DNA from: Megaustenia siamemsis
Lineage: Eukaryota > Mollusca > Gastropoda > Stylommatophora > Ariophantidae
Length of the DNA: 64,000 nucleotides
NCBI GenBank assembly: GCA_032433765.1
Contig: JAVIAB010000139.1
Span: forward strand, 44,965,190-45,029,189
Direction: 5' to 3'
Position numbers and translations under genes: made by a program. Below are positions 53,830 to 64,000 of this stretch, piece after piece. Within the stretch, counting starts at the first letter, position 1. Each line of letters starts with the position of its first letter. The notes beneath the pieces are model-generated. The model searched no databases. It had not been told where the DNA came from and worked only from the letters and a program-made list of their open reading frames with translations.

Positions 53830-54537
53830 AAGAAAGTGTTTTTGTGCTCACATTTTTTTTAAAATACGGAAAAAGTGTTCTTCTGCTTACATTTTTTTAA
53901 TACGGAAAAAGTGTTCTTGTGCTTACATTTGTTTAAAATACGGAAAAAGTGTTCTTGTGCTTACATTTGTTTAAAATACGGAAAAAGTGTTCTTGTGCTT
54001 ACATTTGTTTAAAATACGGAAAAATGTGTTTTTGTGCTTACATTTGTTTAAAATACGGAAAAATGTGTTCTTGTGCTTACATTTGTTTAAAATACGGAAA
54101 AATGTGTTCTTGTGCTTACATTTGTTTAAAATACGGAAAAATGTGTTCTTGTGCTTACATTTGTTTAAAATTCGGAAAAATGTGTTCTTGTGCTTACATT
54201 TGTTTAAAATTCGGAAAAATGTGCTATTGTGCTTACATTTATTTAAAATACGGAAAAATGTGTTCTTGTGCTTACATTTGTTTAAAATACGGAAAAAGTG
54301 CTGTTGTGCTTACATTTGTTTAAAATACGGGAAAATGTGTTCTTGTGCTTACATTTGTTTAAAATACGGAAAAATGTGTTCTTGTGCTTACATTTGTTTA
54401 AAATACGGAAAAATGTGTTCTTGTGCTTACATTTGTTTCAAATACGGAATAAAAGTATTATTGTGCTTACATTTGTTTCAAATACGGAAAAAAGTGCTCT
54501 TGTGCTTACATTTGTTTCAAATACGGAAAAAAGTCCC
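53830..54537. repeat. 38/39-bp minisatellite, about 18 copies
   Basis: Unit AAAATACGGAAAAATGTGTT + CTTGTGCTTACATTTGTTT, 38 or 39 bp depending on the A-run. The 39-bp copies keep one frame (MCSCAYICLKYGK)n open for over 100 codons and the 38-bp copies shift it, which shows the frames are not maintained as protein. Confidence 0.95.
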
Positions 54538-55090
54538 TTGTGTTTTTTTGGGTGGGGGATTGGGGGAAGGGGGGGGGGAGAGAAATGAAAACACAGTTCG
54601 TGTCAAGTTACGTCAACAGCACAAACTAATAAAGAAAAGATCACACATTTGATGTATCTTTTTAACCTCAAAGCTTAAAATACAGCTACAGGTTGTATAG
54701 AATGCTTATCTAGCCTGACAGTTATATATGAATTAGCGTCTCTTCTAACACCTTAAGTAGGTCAAGATGACATTTTATCCACATTTGCAAGGGTAGAAGC
54801 CTCTATATAGAAGGAACAGCAGCTGCCTTGTCAAGCACACAAGACCTGAGTTACACAATCAAGCTGGAGTGTGGGTAAACAGAACCGACCGCTAGGCTTT
54901 CCATATTTATATACTCCAGGCTACTTATGTAAATAAGGGACTGGCAGTTTAATATTTTTTTTAAAATTGACGTGGTAACGGGATGAGGAAGAAGTCAGAG
55001 CGAGATTGTGAATTAATTGATTGGATGTTGTGGTAAGATGGCGCACATTTCCGCTAAGCCGTCATGATGTGATGGTCAAAAACATTGAAT
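54538..55090. other. No gene; G-rich tract
   Basis: 54546-54583 is G-rich (GGGTGGGGGATTGGGGG) and could form quadruplex. The rest is not recognised. Confidence 0.45.
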
Positions 55091-55439
55091 ATTGCAGTTT
55101 CCTCATATTCCAAGTCCGGCTTGTTGCAGGAGCTACTGAGCTAAGTGCTATGTGCACACCGTGAGCTGTGTGTCTCATCCGTTTTGATCATGTTTCGATA
55201 TTCCAATTGCTTTCGATGAATGATGATATCGTATGTCAGGGAAAGGTTGGCTGATTTCACTTTCTGCGCGGTTTCGCCTTATGTCTTTTGGCGTGTGCTG
55301 AGACTTCTATAATGGGGACTACAGTCACCTTTCTTTGTTTGGGAGATGAGATTCGGATGATTACGCTGATACGGGCGGTTGAGCAATTATGGATTTTAAT
55401 TCGTTTGCTGTGATACCGGGGCCTTCCATAACCAAATAA
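55091..55439. repeat. Dispersed repeat R1, copy 2
   Basis: Aligns with 1050-1402 over its full length with roughly 88-90% identity by eye and one small gap (GGGGATGAGTTAGTAATTCGG against GGGAGATGAGATTCGG). Lacks the first ~70 bp of copy 1. Confidence 0.8.
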
Positions 55440-55889
55440 TTGAATTTGTCGGCATTGACATCATCCACTGTACCTCTGATACCCATAGCAGTTACACGTT
55501 CCTAGCCTGTTTTGGTGCTGTCTAACCGAGAGGATTAAACTCTTTTCACTCTTTTCTTTAATTTCTCGTTTCCTCTCTTGTGTCCTATCCCTATTCCGCA
55601 ATAAAGTTATCTTTACTCTCTCTTGCTCTTCTTCCCTCTTGCCGCCCCTATCCTCTCTCTTTTTAACCTCATCTGCCCATTTTCTTTGTACCCTATGGAC
55701 ACTTGTTTCATTTTTCCAATTTGTAATTTTTGTTTCCTTTGGTCTATTTAAATCCTAACTGCACTATTGTCTTTTAATCTTTTAACCAGATCTATGAAAA
55801 TCCTGACCACTTTTTTTTCCACAATTTTTAGCGCTGTATAGTTGCTGTGCATTCTTACTCGAAATCGTGTGTTTAATGTATATAGTTTG
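55440..55889. other. No gene recognised; pyrimidine-rich
   Basis: C/T-biased from 55540 to 55830, no coding pattern. Confidence 0.4.
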
Positions 55890-55980
55890 TATGTTGTACC
55901 TGATGAAGACTTTTGTCGAAACGTTGTAGCTTATCTTGTCTTTCTGTTAGTTCAGCTGCTCAATACCATTTTATGTTTGT
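55890..55980 (+). repeat. Dispersed repeat R2 with CTGATGA-hairpin-GAAACG motif
   Basis: Motif core 55900-55923: CTGATGA A GAC-TTTT-GTC GAAACG, a clean 3-bp stem with T4 loop between the boxes. The surrounding 85 bp aligns with 16440-16530. Confidence 0.6.
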
Positions 55981-56329
55981 TTTCATTGAATATGTTAACA
56001 GTTTCATTGTTCACTGCTTTTAGGTCTGACATCACAGCACTACGAGCATACCCATAAGTGCTCATTCGCTTTTAACAGATAACAAAGGGTGTGGGCGCCT
56101 ACAAACTGATGATTCCAATTGCTTGGTTTATCACACATTTAGCTCGTCTGTGTAAGGTGTAGTTCCTTAATGACTGACGTCATATTCAAAATCATAACAA
56201 TCTCAAGACCACAATCATCAGTGAGAGCCGTTTTGATTTAAATCATACAATCGTTGACAGTCATCAAAATGTTACTTTCGTGTTCAACGTTTGCTACATA
56301 ATAATGAGAGCATCAGTTGGTCTAGAAAG

Positions 56330-57082
56330 CATAATCATGTCGATGCTCAGATGTCGAAGACTAAGATGGCTGGGGAATGTCCAGCGAATGGAAGAAAAGC
56401 GCATCCCCAGGCAAATACTATATGGTGAACTAACACACAAAAAGGGAGCTCTTAAAAAATATCAGAAAGAAGCAATCAACATTTTTCGGGCACATCATGA
56501 GAAGAGGAAAATTGGAATACTTGGTTACAACTGGCAAAATAAAAGGAAAGAGAGATCGCGGACGACAAAGAGAGAAAATACTGGATAGCTTGGTGTCATG
56601 GCATGGAAAACATTCAACAACAGAACTGATACGATGCACTGTTGATAGAAGATTGTGGAGGGACATGATCGCCTACGCCAACCGGCAGGGTACATGATGA
56701 TGATGAACTAACACACGGAAAAATACAAATAAGCAGACCTAAACTACGATAAAGAGATATCTGTAAATCATCTCTGAATGACTTCTCCATCTGTGAATAT
56801 GACTGGGAACATCTGGCACGTGATCGCGCATAATGGAGAGCATCTACAAGGAACTGTATAACATCATTTGAGATTGTGCTAAGGCAAAACTTAGAAGTGA
56901 AAAGACTCATGAAAAAGGATGGAAAACCCTGTGGACAAGTGGGCCTGACTTATTCATTCTGTGACCGCATAATTTCAAACATTGGTAGAATTAGCCACGA
57001 TAGAAGCTGTTCGACAAAAACAAAACCTGAAAAAAATACACACAGCCTCCACTAGACCGTCTGACAAGACGAAAAGGGACAA
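56330..57082 (+). mobile_element. LINE-E 3' fragment split by a LINE-A1 insertion
   Basis: Left part 56330-56438: ATCATGTCGATGCTCAGATG, encoding IMSMLRCRRLRWLGNVQRME, EKRIPRQILYGELTH. Right part 56704-57082 resumes at GAACTAACACACGGAAAAAT and carries the LYRSLG-type codons to the Cys/His finger, with a stop (CGATAAAG) and other damage, ending CTGACAAGACGAAAAGGGAC. Joined across the insertion it parallels 20510-20980. Older than the 19.2 kb LINE-E. Confidence 0.88.
56426..56716 (+). mobile_element. LINE-A1 3' end nested in LINE-E; 13-bp TSD
   Basis: Body 56439-56703 between TGAACTAACACAC at 56426-56438 and 56704-56716. It starts in LINE-A1 coding sequence (IRKKQ-TFFGHIMRRGKLEY region; here FFGHIMRRGKLEYLVTTGKI, KGKRDRGRQREKILDSLVSW) and ends TACATGATGATGA. 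Because the host sequence is known from the 19.2 kb LINE-E, both the duplication and the tail are certain. Confidence 0.95.
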
Positions 57083-57405
57083 ATAGTAGGTCTATCACAA
57101 GGTTAGCTTGTGGCGATGACGCGATAAAGTTGATCGTAGTTCACTTCTGGAATGACATTCTCCAGTCGGTCTGGTTGACAAAAGAGAACACCAACCTCAC
57201 ACAGATAGGGTTGGTATTACCAGCGAAGAAGAGCACGCGCCTTCTTACCTCCAATTGTTGTGACTTAGTACTGTGAAGTTTAATATTTCACTCTGGTACG
57301 AGACTTGCATCATACTAGAAATTAATTATTTCCCTTCATCTCTATTTTTTTAGTTTTTCTTTATCTCACTAGGTATTCAATTTCTTCTTTCTTTTCTTCT
57401 CCATC
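57083..57405. other. No gene recognised
   Basis: Unrecognised sequence ending in a T/C-rich run. Confidence 0.35.
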
Positions 57406-57619
57406 TTCATCATCATCATCATGTATTTTGCCTATTGGCGTAGGTGATCATGTCTCTCCACAACTTTCGATCTCGACAGTTATTTATCATTTTTGTTGTT
57501 GACTTTCTGCCAAAGCCATTCTCTTAAACTGTCTGGCATCTTCTCACTTTGCTTCCCTCTATCTCTTAGTCCCTCGCTTTTTCCAGTTGTTACAATATAT
57601 TCCAGTTTTTCTGTTCTCA

Positions 57620-57945
57620 TTACATGACTTGTTCTATTATATTCTGTGGTCTCAGCAGCGAGACCCAGCTTGAAACGTCAGTTACTCATCGACGGACGGA
57701 AAAAAACATGAGTACCTCCGAGGTCGGAGTTATCTGCCTGTGCGGCGAGGAACCCCTGTGCACACGGCTGCCAGGGGAAAATGGATTAACATGCAAAATT
57801 CAGTTCCTAATCTCTAGGGACTTCGTTAGAGTTGAAAGGCGAATGCAACAACAACAATAACAACAACAACAATAACAACAACAACAATAACGACAACAAT
57901 AATAACGACAACAACAATAACAACAACAACAACAACAGTTACATG
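57620..57945 (+). mobile_element. SINE S3, copy 2, nested in LINE-A2
   Basis: Insert 57627-57938 between TTACATG at 57620-57626 and 57939-57945 (7 bp, short). Body from about 57648 (TGGTCTCAGCAGCGAGACCC) matches 42343-42533. It ends in a long (CAA)n/(AATAAC)n tail. The tRNA-like head of copy 1 is missing. Confidence 0.75.
57843..57938. repeat. (AAC)n tail of SINE S3
   Basis: AACAACAATAACGACAAC-type trinucleotide run, expanded relative to the 20-bp tail of the copy at 42.5 kb. Confidence 0.9.
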
Positions 57946-58165
57946 GCCAAAACATGATGATTGCCTCTTCCTAATATTGAAAACCAGCTCTTCACAGCTG
58001 TTCAACGTATTCTCAACATTCTTCTGTAAAACCACATTTCTACAGCCAATACCTGTTTTAATATTGTTCCCTTTGTCTTTATTGTGTACTGCTGTGATAA
58101 CTTTTTCTTTGTTGTTACCACTACTTCTGTCTTTTTGCTAATAAGGCTGAGTCCTTTATTTTTTT

Positions 58166-58595
58166 CCTCCATCTTACTAGACATTATTTCTTTTTTTCTC
58201 TTCTACTTATTTTCTTCATCCTGCTAGATTTTATCTTTTCTTCTTCATTTCACTCGGCATCTTTTTTCTTGTTGTTGTTTCCTTTTCTTCTTATTCTTCT
58301 TCTTCACGCCCGTTTATACACTTTCAAGTGTCGAGGAAAATACAAAGTTCTAACTCTTGCGTTCCTGCACGCCTCACCAATCCTTCTTTTCTGCTGTTCT
58401 CGTGTTTTCTTGATGATGTCACTCCAAGACATTTTTAGGAAACGATTTAGTCGGAAATAAAAAAAACAGAACAGATAAACAGTTTCACTGATAAAAGGTT
58501 GTCAAGAGACGCGATTAGCTACGCCTGCAGACACGGTACTTGGTGATAATGATGTTTGAATATTATAAACCACATTTGTACACACACAAACCCAT
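58166..58595. other. No gene; possible LINE-A 3' end at 58496-58553
   Basis: T/C-rich to 58300. At 58496-58553 GTTGTCAAGAGACGCGATTA then GCTACGCCTGCAGACACGGT and a GATAATGATG end resembles the LINE-A 3' terminus on the plus strand, but only about 55 bp can be compared. Confidence 0.35.
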
Positions 58596-58596
58596 A

Positions 58597-58752
58597 CAAA
58601 GGAGATGGAGAGATGAGAGAGAATGAGAGAGAGATGAGAGAGATTGAAAGAGACAGATTGAGGGAGAGAGATGGACAAAATTGAGAGAGATTGAGAGAGA
58701 GCATCAAGGAGAGACTGAGAGATAGATTGAGAGAGAGATTGAGAGAAACTGC
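58597..58752. repeat. GA-rich low-complexity repeat
   Basis: GAGAGAGATTGAGAGAGA words in a purine-rich strand without one fixed period. Confidence 0.85.
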
Positions 58753-59088
58753 ACATTATAAGTCGAGCTAAGCCACACTTAAAAACGATTGCCGTTTCTA
58801 CATGCGCTTGTTCTATTATAACATCAATTGATCCCACTTTTGGTGAATTATGAACCGTGCATTCTTCTGTTGTCAAGGATACTGTGTGAATGGTCATAAT
58901 GTAACCAAAATGAGTCAATACGAATTCCCCAGTGCTGGACAAGTGATACGCCCGTCGTGGTGATGCGATAAGATGCATTTACTTTGAATGATATCGATAA
59001 AATAGGAACATGTTTTGGCATCAGATAATTCTTATAGAAAGTAAAGTGGTTTATTTCATACTGGCCACGTTCTCCATTCATTCATAAG
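58753..59088. other. No gene recognised
   Basis: No supported feature. Confidence 0.35.
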
Positions 59089-59290
59089 TAAAAAGTAAAG
59101 AGCCCCGTCACGCCAAGTGTCGTATAGAGAATATGGTGTTCGTGACCATAATTTTTACAGACCTTCGGCCCATGGTTTTTTTGGTGTAATGTGGTCGGTA
59201 TTACGCCCGTGCCGCTTTACTTTCCCAGACAAAATCCGGTACCCATTTAAGGTTGTTGAACCCGGAAGCCGTCATTCAGGATCGAACATG
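59089..59290 (-). mobile_element. tRNA-derived SINE (S1), copy 5
   Basis: Minus-strand S1: GTAAAG-type 3' end at 59089-59100, CCCCGTCACGCCAAGTGTCG, CCGTGCCGCTTTACTTTCCC, GGTACCCATTTAAGG and the start of the B-box region at 59281. The tRNA half is truncated. Confidence 0.85.
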
Positions 59291-60664
59291 GTCATGATAA
59301 AAAAATAGGTACTCATAGCACATTTTTCACTCGCCATTATGTGTGACGGCTCATGCTTTAGTCCAGGTGCAAAAGAGTCAAAGTATTTGATGAAAAGAGG
59401 CATTAATTTCATAACAACATACCCATTTCAAAGGCATAAAGATTAAAAGAGAAATGTTGTGGACGACATAACCTGAGAGAGCTATCCTATATGTGTGGGG
59501 GTGCACAAACGCCTGCGACATGCGGTCGCAATAGCATGGTCGGCGCACCATCAGCCGACCAAGACCTAACATATATACCTCCTCGTGGTCACCCCTGGTA
59601 ACAGCCTGCGTCAAAACAGACTGGCTAACAGAAGCTAGGATCGCCGTGTTCCCCGTAGTGGTGGCTGTTACTGATATAGGACCCAGTATTGCAGTACCTC
59701 AGGGCAGGACTAGTAGTTTCCCAGCATAGCCTGGGACAGACGAACTCCAACCTCTCCAGTAAGAGCCGGGAATGTCAAGAAAGCCATTACAACCCGTCAC
59801 ATCTAATCGAGTCAAAGAGCAGCAGCTCGTATCAACTCGTGGCAATCAGATAATACATTTTTTTTTTAAAATCCTATATGTACAAAACACAGTACAACTC
59901 AACAGCACAAAGGATACTCTGTTGACCTTACCAGACTCCAGTGGGAACTAAGATATCCCGTTTGTACAGGTTCCTTCTGTAACACACTTTTCTACATGAA
60001 GATGGTCACATTCATTGTATTTATAGATCTCCTATTTTTCATTGTTTATTCTTATATCGCTTATCAACATTTTCAAATCGGACGGATTGTTGTGTTTACA
60101 AAAATATAAGTTATTTATATAAAGAAAGTGGTATACAGAATAAGCTAGAATGAGGTGAGAAAAAAATAAAATAACAAAATATAAAAAAATTGAAAGAAAT
60201 TGAATTACCGAAAGAAATTATCTTTTACTAAAATTTGTTATATCCATCGGAATTTGTAAACTCAGCACCAAAATATAACTTTCCTTAAATAATATATCAT
60301 CGATTGTATCACATTTCAGACGAATATCATCATAATTAAAACATAAATAACACTTTTATCATCATTCATGGTAGAGGTGATCATTTTATTTTAATTCAAA
60401 GAACAAGGAGCTACAACATCAAAATCGACTCTCAATTATTTGATCTTCTGTCGGTGAAATAAAATAGCAAATGCTTTCCCCGTCATTAAAGAAAATTAAT
60501 CGGAAAGGAATCGTACTAAAACGTAATTAATTTTTAATTAATAAATAATTTTCTTTCATGTGGAAATTTGGAGAACACGGTTGTCTTCAATTTAGATCTC
60601 TCATTGCTTGGATAGACGACTAGTTAGTCTATTTCTAGGGATACCGCGGACAGTGGAATAGTTA
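59291..60664. other. No gene; 59450-59850 is compositionally distinct
   Basis: 59450-59850 is clearly more GC-rich than its neighbours, with no open frame of note and a T9 tract at its right edge. It may be an untranslated or non-coding retroelement piece of unknown family. 60000-60660 is very AT-rich with no feature. Confidence 0.4.
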
Positions 60665-60669
60665 TTAAT

Positions 60670-62425
60670 TATGTATGTCGATGATATACTAATTACGTCC
60701 TTAATAAATGTGTCGATGATATACTAATTACGTCCTTAATAAATGTGTCGATGATATACTAATTACGTCCTTTATAAATGTGTCGATGATATACTAATTA
60801 CATCCGCTATAAATGTGTCAATGGTCTACCAATCACATCCTTTATAAATGTGTCAATGGTCTACCAATCACATCCTTTATAAATGTGTCAATGGTCTACC
60901 AATCACATGCTTTATAAATGTGTCCATGATATACTAATTGCATCCTTTATAAATGTGTCGATGATCTACCAATTACATCCTTTATAAATGTGTCGATGAT
61001 CTACCGATCACATCCATTCATAAATGTGTCGATGATTTACTAATTACATCCTTTATAAATGTGTCAATGGTCTACCAATCACATCCTTCATAAATGTGTC
61101 GATGATCTACCAATCACATCCTTTATAAATGTGTCAATGGTCTACCAATCAAATCCTTTATAAATGTGTCGATGATCTACTAATCACATCCTGTATAAAT
61201 GTGTCGATGATCGACCAATCACGTCCATTCATAAATGTGTCGATGATTTACTAATTACATCCTTTATAAATGTGTCAATGGTCTACCAATCACATCCTTT
61301 ATAAATGTGTAAATGGTCTATCAATCACATCTTTTATAAATGTGTCGATGATCTACTAATTACATCCTTTATAAATATGTCGATGATCTACCAATCACAT
61401 TCATTCATAAATGTGTCGATGATCTACTAATTACATCCTTTATAAATGTGTCGATGATCTACCAATCACATTCTTTATAAATGTATCGATGATCTACTAA
61501 TCACATCCATTCATAAATGTGTCGATGATTTACCAAATACATCCATTCATAAATGCGTCGACGATCTACTAATCACATCCATTCATAAATGCGTCGATGA
61601 TCTACTAATCACATCCTTTATAAATGTTTCGATGATCTACCAATCACATCCTTTATAAATGTGTCGATGATCTACCAATTACATCCTTTATAAATGTGTC
61701 GATGATCTACCAATCACATCCTTTATAAATGTGTCAATGGTCTACTAATCACATCCATTCATAAATGTGTCGATGATCTACTAATCACATACATTCATAA
61801 ATGTGTCGATGATCTACTAATCACATCCATTCATAAATGTGTCGATGATTTACCAATCACATCCATTCAAAAATGCGTCGATGATCTACTAATCACATCT
61901 GTTCTTAAATGTGTCGATGATTTACCAATCACATCCATTCATAAATGCGTCGATGATCTACTAATCACATCCATTCAAAAATGCGTCGATGATCTACTAA
62001 TCACATCCATTCATGAATGCGTCGATGATCTACTAATCACATCTTTTATAAATGTGTCGATGATCTACTAATTACATCCTTTATAAATATGTCGATGATC
62101 TACCAATCACATTCATTCATAAATGTGTCGATGATCTACCAATCACATCCTTTATAAATGTATCGATGATCTACTAATCACATGCATTCATAAATGTGTC
62201 GATGATTTACCAAATACATCCATTCATAAATGTGTCGATGATTTACCAAATACATCCATTCATAAATGTGTCGATGATCTACAAATCACATCCATTCATA
62301 AATGTGTCGATGTTCTATTAATCATCTCCACTTATAAATGCGTCGATGATCTACTAATCATATCCACTTATAAATGCGTCGATGATCTACTAATCATATC
62401 CACGTATAAATGTGTTGATGATAAT
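60670..62425. repeat. 36/37-bp satellite, about 48 copies
   Basis: Unit AAATGTGTCGATGATCTACC + AATCACATCCTTTATA (36 bp), with a 37-bp form ending CCATTCATA. Variants GTCAATGGTC and GCGTCGATG occur in clusters, indicating local amplification of dimers and trimers. Largest array of the window (1.75 kb). No coding content. Confidence 0.95.
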
Positions 62426-62790
62426 GACCATTCTGAAACGTAATACTTAACGCCCCTACCACGTTATGTCACAGAGTTAAAAATGAGCGATATGAATATT
62501 CACAGATAATTGAAACCACAGATTACAACCTAAGTGAGCTCATACATGAAGAAACAGACCCTCGATCAAAGTACGGATGGAAACAAGAGGTAGATAAACA
62601 CTGAATCAGACAATAGGTCAAAGTAATGATTTCCATGAAAAGGTTATTAACTACACGTTTTTTCTGGATATGATAAAAAGGTGGGAGGTGGGGGAGAAAA
62701 TTAGTTGAGGTTTAGATACGGGCTTCAATATGGAAACATCAGATTGAAGAAGAGTCAAGAGAGAAAATACATCAGATGGTGAAGATTGAG
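62426..62790. other. No gene recognised
   Basis: Unrecognised sequence with a short G-rich stretch near 62680. Confidence 0.4.
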
Positions 62791-62900
62791 TTGAGTTATT
62801 GAGTTATTTGCAGGTCATCATCATTGCACTCCGAACATGTCCATAGGTGTTCAGATCCCATCCTCAGCAAGTCCCGCGGTGTCCAGCGACTGACGACTCC
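62791..62900 (-). mobile_element. LINE-F 3' stub
   Basis: GAGTTATTGAGTTATTTGCA, then CATCATCATTGCACTCCGAA, GTCCAGCGACTGACGACTCC match the first ~100 bp of the LINE-F copies at 6.27 and 15.2 kb (minus orientation). Sequence diverges after 62898. Confidence 0.8.
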
Positions 62901-63505
62901 AATGATTTTGTCGCTGAACCTCGATGCTGTGGATGGTCTAGACTCACGTGCACTCACTCAGTCGCAGGGTCCAGAACCCCTTTCTTAATTATAGTCTGGC
63001 CAACTCCGGTAAATCGCTCTGCAGCACGTGGATACACAGTGAGCCTTATACAAATTAAATGAATTACGCGTCCTTGACAACAGACCGGCGAAAACATGCC
63101 GCCATTTTGTGACGCGTTCAATAGCTCATTCAACAACAAAGATGAGTATAAGTGATCAAATAGAGAAATTGTAACAAAATGCAATGTAGCAAAAGAAGGA
63201 TAGTGATTTACATCAAATAGAAAGCACATACAATAACATGATCCCTTCAAATATCAGTAAAAATAAACAAATAAACAGAAAAGTTCACTGGAGATCAGTA
63301 GTTAACTGGGAAATGGAATAGTGAGTGACGCGACACAGAGATAACTTTAGAGTTACAAATCAGTACAAGAAGGGACTATGGTTAATTATAATAGATAATT
63401 ATTCCATTAGTTAGAGCGATGAGGTCTAAGTGATCAGGTACACTATGATTCATGCATTGAAATGGTTTGTTTCGTTGTGTGACATTTATACTTTGATCTA
63501 TCACT
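62901..63505. other. No gene recognised
   Basis: 62900-63060 has even base composition but no identified similarity. The remainder is AT-rich. Confidence 0.35.
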
Positions 63506-63506
63506 A

Positions 63507-63935
63507 TCATCGAGTGTCATCTACGCAAAGAAGGTGGGTTATCACGGAGCACCATTCTGCTCTGTCTCCTGCTTTGATGGTGCAGGTTGTCATAGGCTGA
63601 TTTGTCCATCTTTTGATGTTACTCGTCCATGTTAGTCTTGGTCTGCCTCTGCCTATTTTACCTTGTATTTTCCCTTCCAATATTACTTTTATTAGGCTGT
63701 TGTGTCTTTTAACATGCCCCAAAATTTTCATTTATCCTGTTCTAATTGTGTTTAGTAGTTCTCTTTTCATTTTTAGTTGTTTTAAAATTCCATCGTTTGT
63801 TTTCTTTTCTTTCCATCCAATTCTACCTATTCTTTTATATATCCACATTTCAAAGGCTTCAATTTTGTTTTGTTCTCTTGTCTAATATCCATATTCCTGC
63901 ACCATATAGGAATGTTGAGAACATATATTTTTTCT
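63507..63935 (-). mobile_element. LINE-B 3' fragment near window end
   Basis: The minus strand reads (after frame breaks) FEMWIYKRIGRIGWKEKKTN, MKILGHVKRHNSLIKVILEG, KIQGKIGRGRPRLTWTSNIK, RWTNQPMTTCTIKAGDRAEW. It ends at the 63507 side with CVDDTR and a GATGATAGTGAT tail. The thumb region reaches about 63930. Frame broken near 63735. Confidence 0.85.
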
Positions 63936-64000
63936 TTGATCAATACATAAACTTTTTAAATGGAATAAATCTTGTATTATCTCAGGATGGTCATATAGGC

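Larger units (their letters stand above)
57406..58165 (-). mobile_element. LINE-A2 copy interrupted by SINE S3, with internal deletion
   Basis: Minus strand. The 3' tail (ATGATGATGATG, 57406-57421) and C-terminal region extend to 57626. The S3 insertion follows, and LINE sequence resumes at 57939 (TTACATGGCCAAAACATGAT). Further up it jumps from FYRRMLRIR directly to KNKGLSLISKKTEVVVTTKK, i.e. about 300 bp between the thumb blocks are deleted. 5' truncated near 58165. Same family as the fragment at 1-385. Confidence 0.85.

Noticed and set aside
53949..54652. 124- and 221-codon frames rich in CLHLFKIRKN
   Set aside because: By-products of a 38/39-bp array; length changes between units switch the frame.
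60670..62425. Long regular array (36/37 bp unit), superficially like a CRISPR array
   Set aside because: Units follow each other directly with no unique spacers, there are no cas-like genes, and the setting is animal. It is a satellite. The same reasoning applies to the arrays at 8.9, 12.8, 18.2 and 50.5 kb.

Overview
This is a 64 kb piece of an animal nuclear genome, and no conventional host gene can be supported in it. It is AT-rich and dominated by tandem repeats (about two dozen arrays, 4 to 55 bp units). Between and inside them lie 5'-truncated LINE retrotransposons, tRNA-derived SINEs and one Tc1/mariner-superfamily DNA transposon. The mixture of RTE-like and other LINEs, tRNA SINEs and very abundant minisatellites suggests a lophotrochozoan, possibly a mollusc such as a cephalopod. 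That is an inference from the style of the repeats, not from a marker gene. No bacterial, phage, viral or CRISPR content was seen.

Layout. 1-5.3 kb: a LINE-A reverse transcriptase (RT) remnant, a dispersed repeat, a 55-bp minisatellite grown out of LINE coding sequence, GAAA and GAGT simple repeats, and a 3' LINE-A2 piece. 5.8-7.1 kb: an RTE-like RT fragment, a LINE with an RNase H domain, and a SINE inserted into the target duplication of that LINE. 7.7-11.1 kb: a long AT-rich array interrupted by a SINE and an RTE-like LINE. 11.1-17.4 kb: a GAGT array, a hairpin element, SINEs, a 1.5 kb 38-bp satellite, a second RNase H LINE and an RTE tail. 18.2-21.1 kb: a 50-bp array holding the best LINE of the window (RT with intact motifs, C-terminal Cys/His finger). 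21.5-25.2 kb: GGTG-type and pyrimidine arrays. 25.5-29.4 kb: LINE pieces and an element with terminal inverted repeats of about 56 bp. 29.9-36.1 kb: several coding-length minisatellites. 36.6-41.5 kb: a tRNA-like sequence inside a hairpin and three LINE remnants. 43.9-46.4 kb: a 2,453-bp mariner-like transposon flanked by TA. 46.6-49.4 kb: pyrimidine-rich sequence. 49.4-58.6 kb: LINE fragments, a near-perfect hairpin inside an RT remnant, 34-bp and 38-bp arrays and nested insertions. 60.7-62.4 kb: a 1.75 kb 36/37-bp satellite. 62.8-64 kb: LINE tails.

How it fits together. The window is a record of retrotransposition. Target-site duplications (TSDs) of 7 to 16 bp can be read for thirteen insertions, and several are nested, giving relative ages. 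The three most complete elements (the LINE at 19.2 kb, the RTE at 9.6 kb and the mariner at 44 kb) all sit inside minisatellite arrays, where the regular host repeat makes the insertion points exact. No undescribed functional system was found. The most notable items are the wide-spacing DDE transposase with one nonsense codon, the LINE-derived minisatellite, the hairpin-inverted RT segment and a recurring CTGAWGA-hairpin-GAAACG motif.
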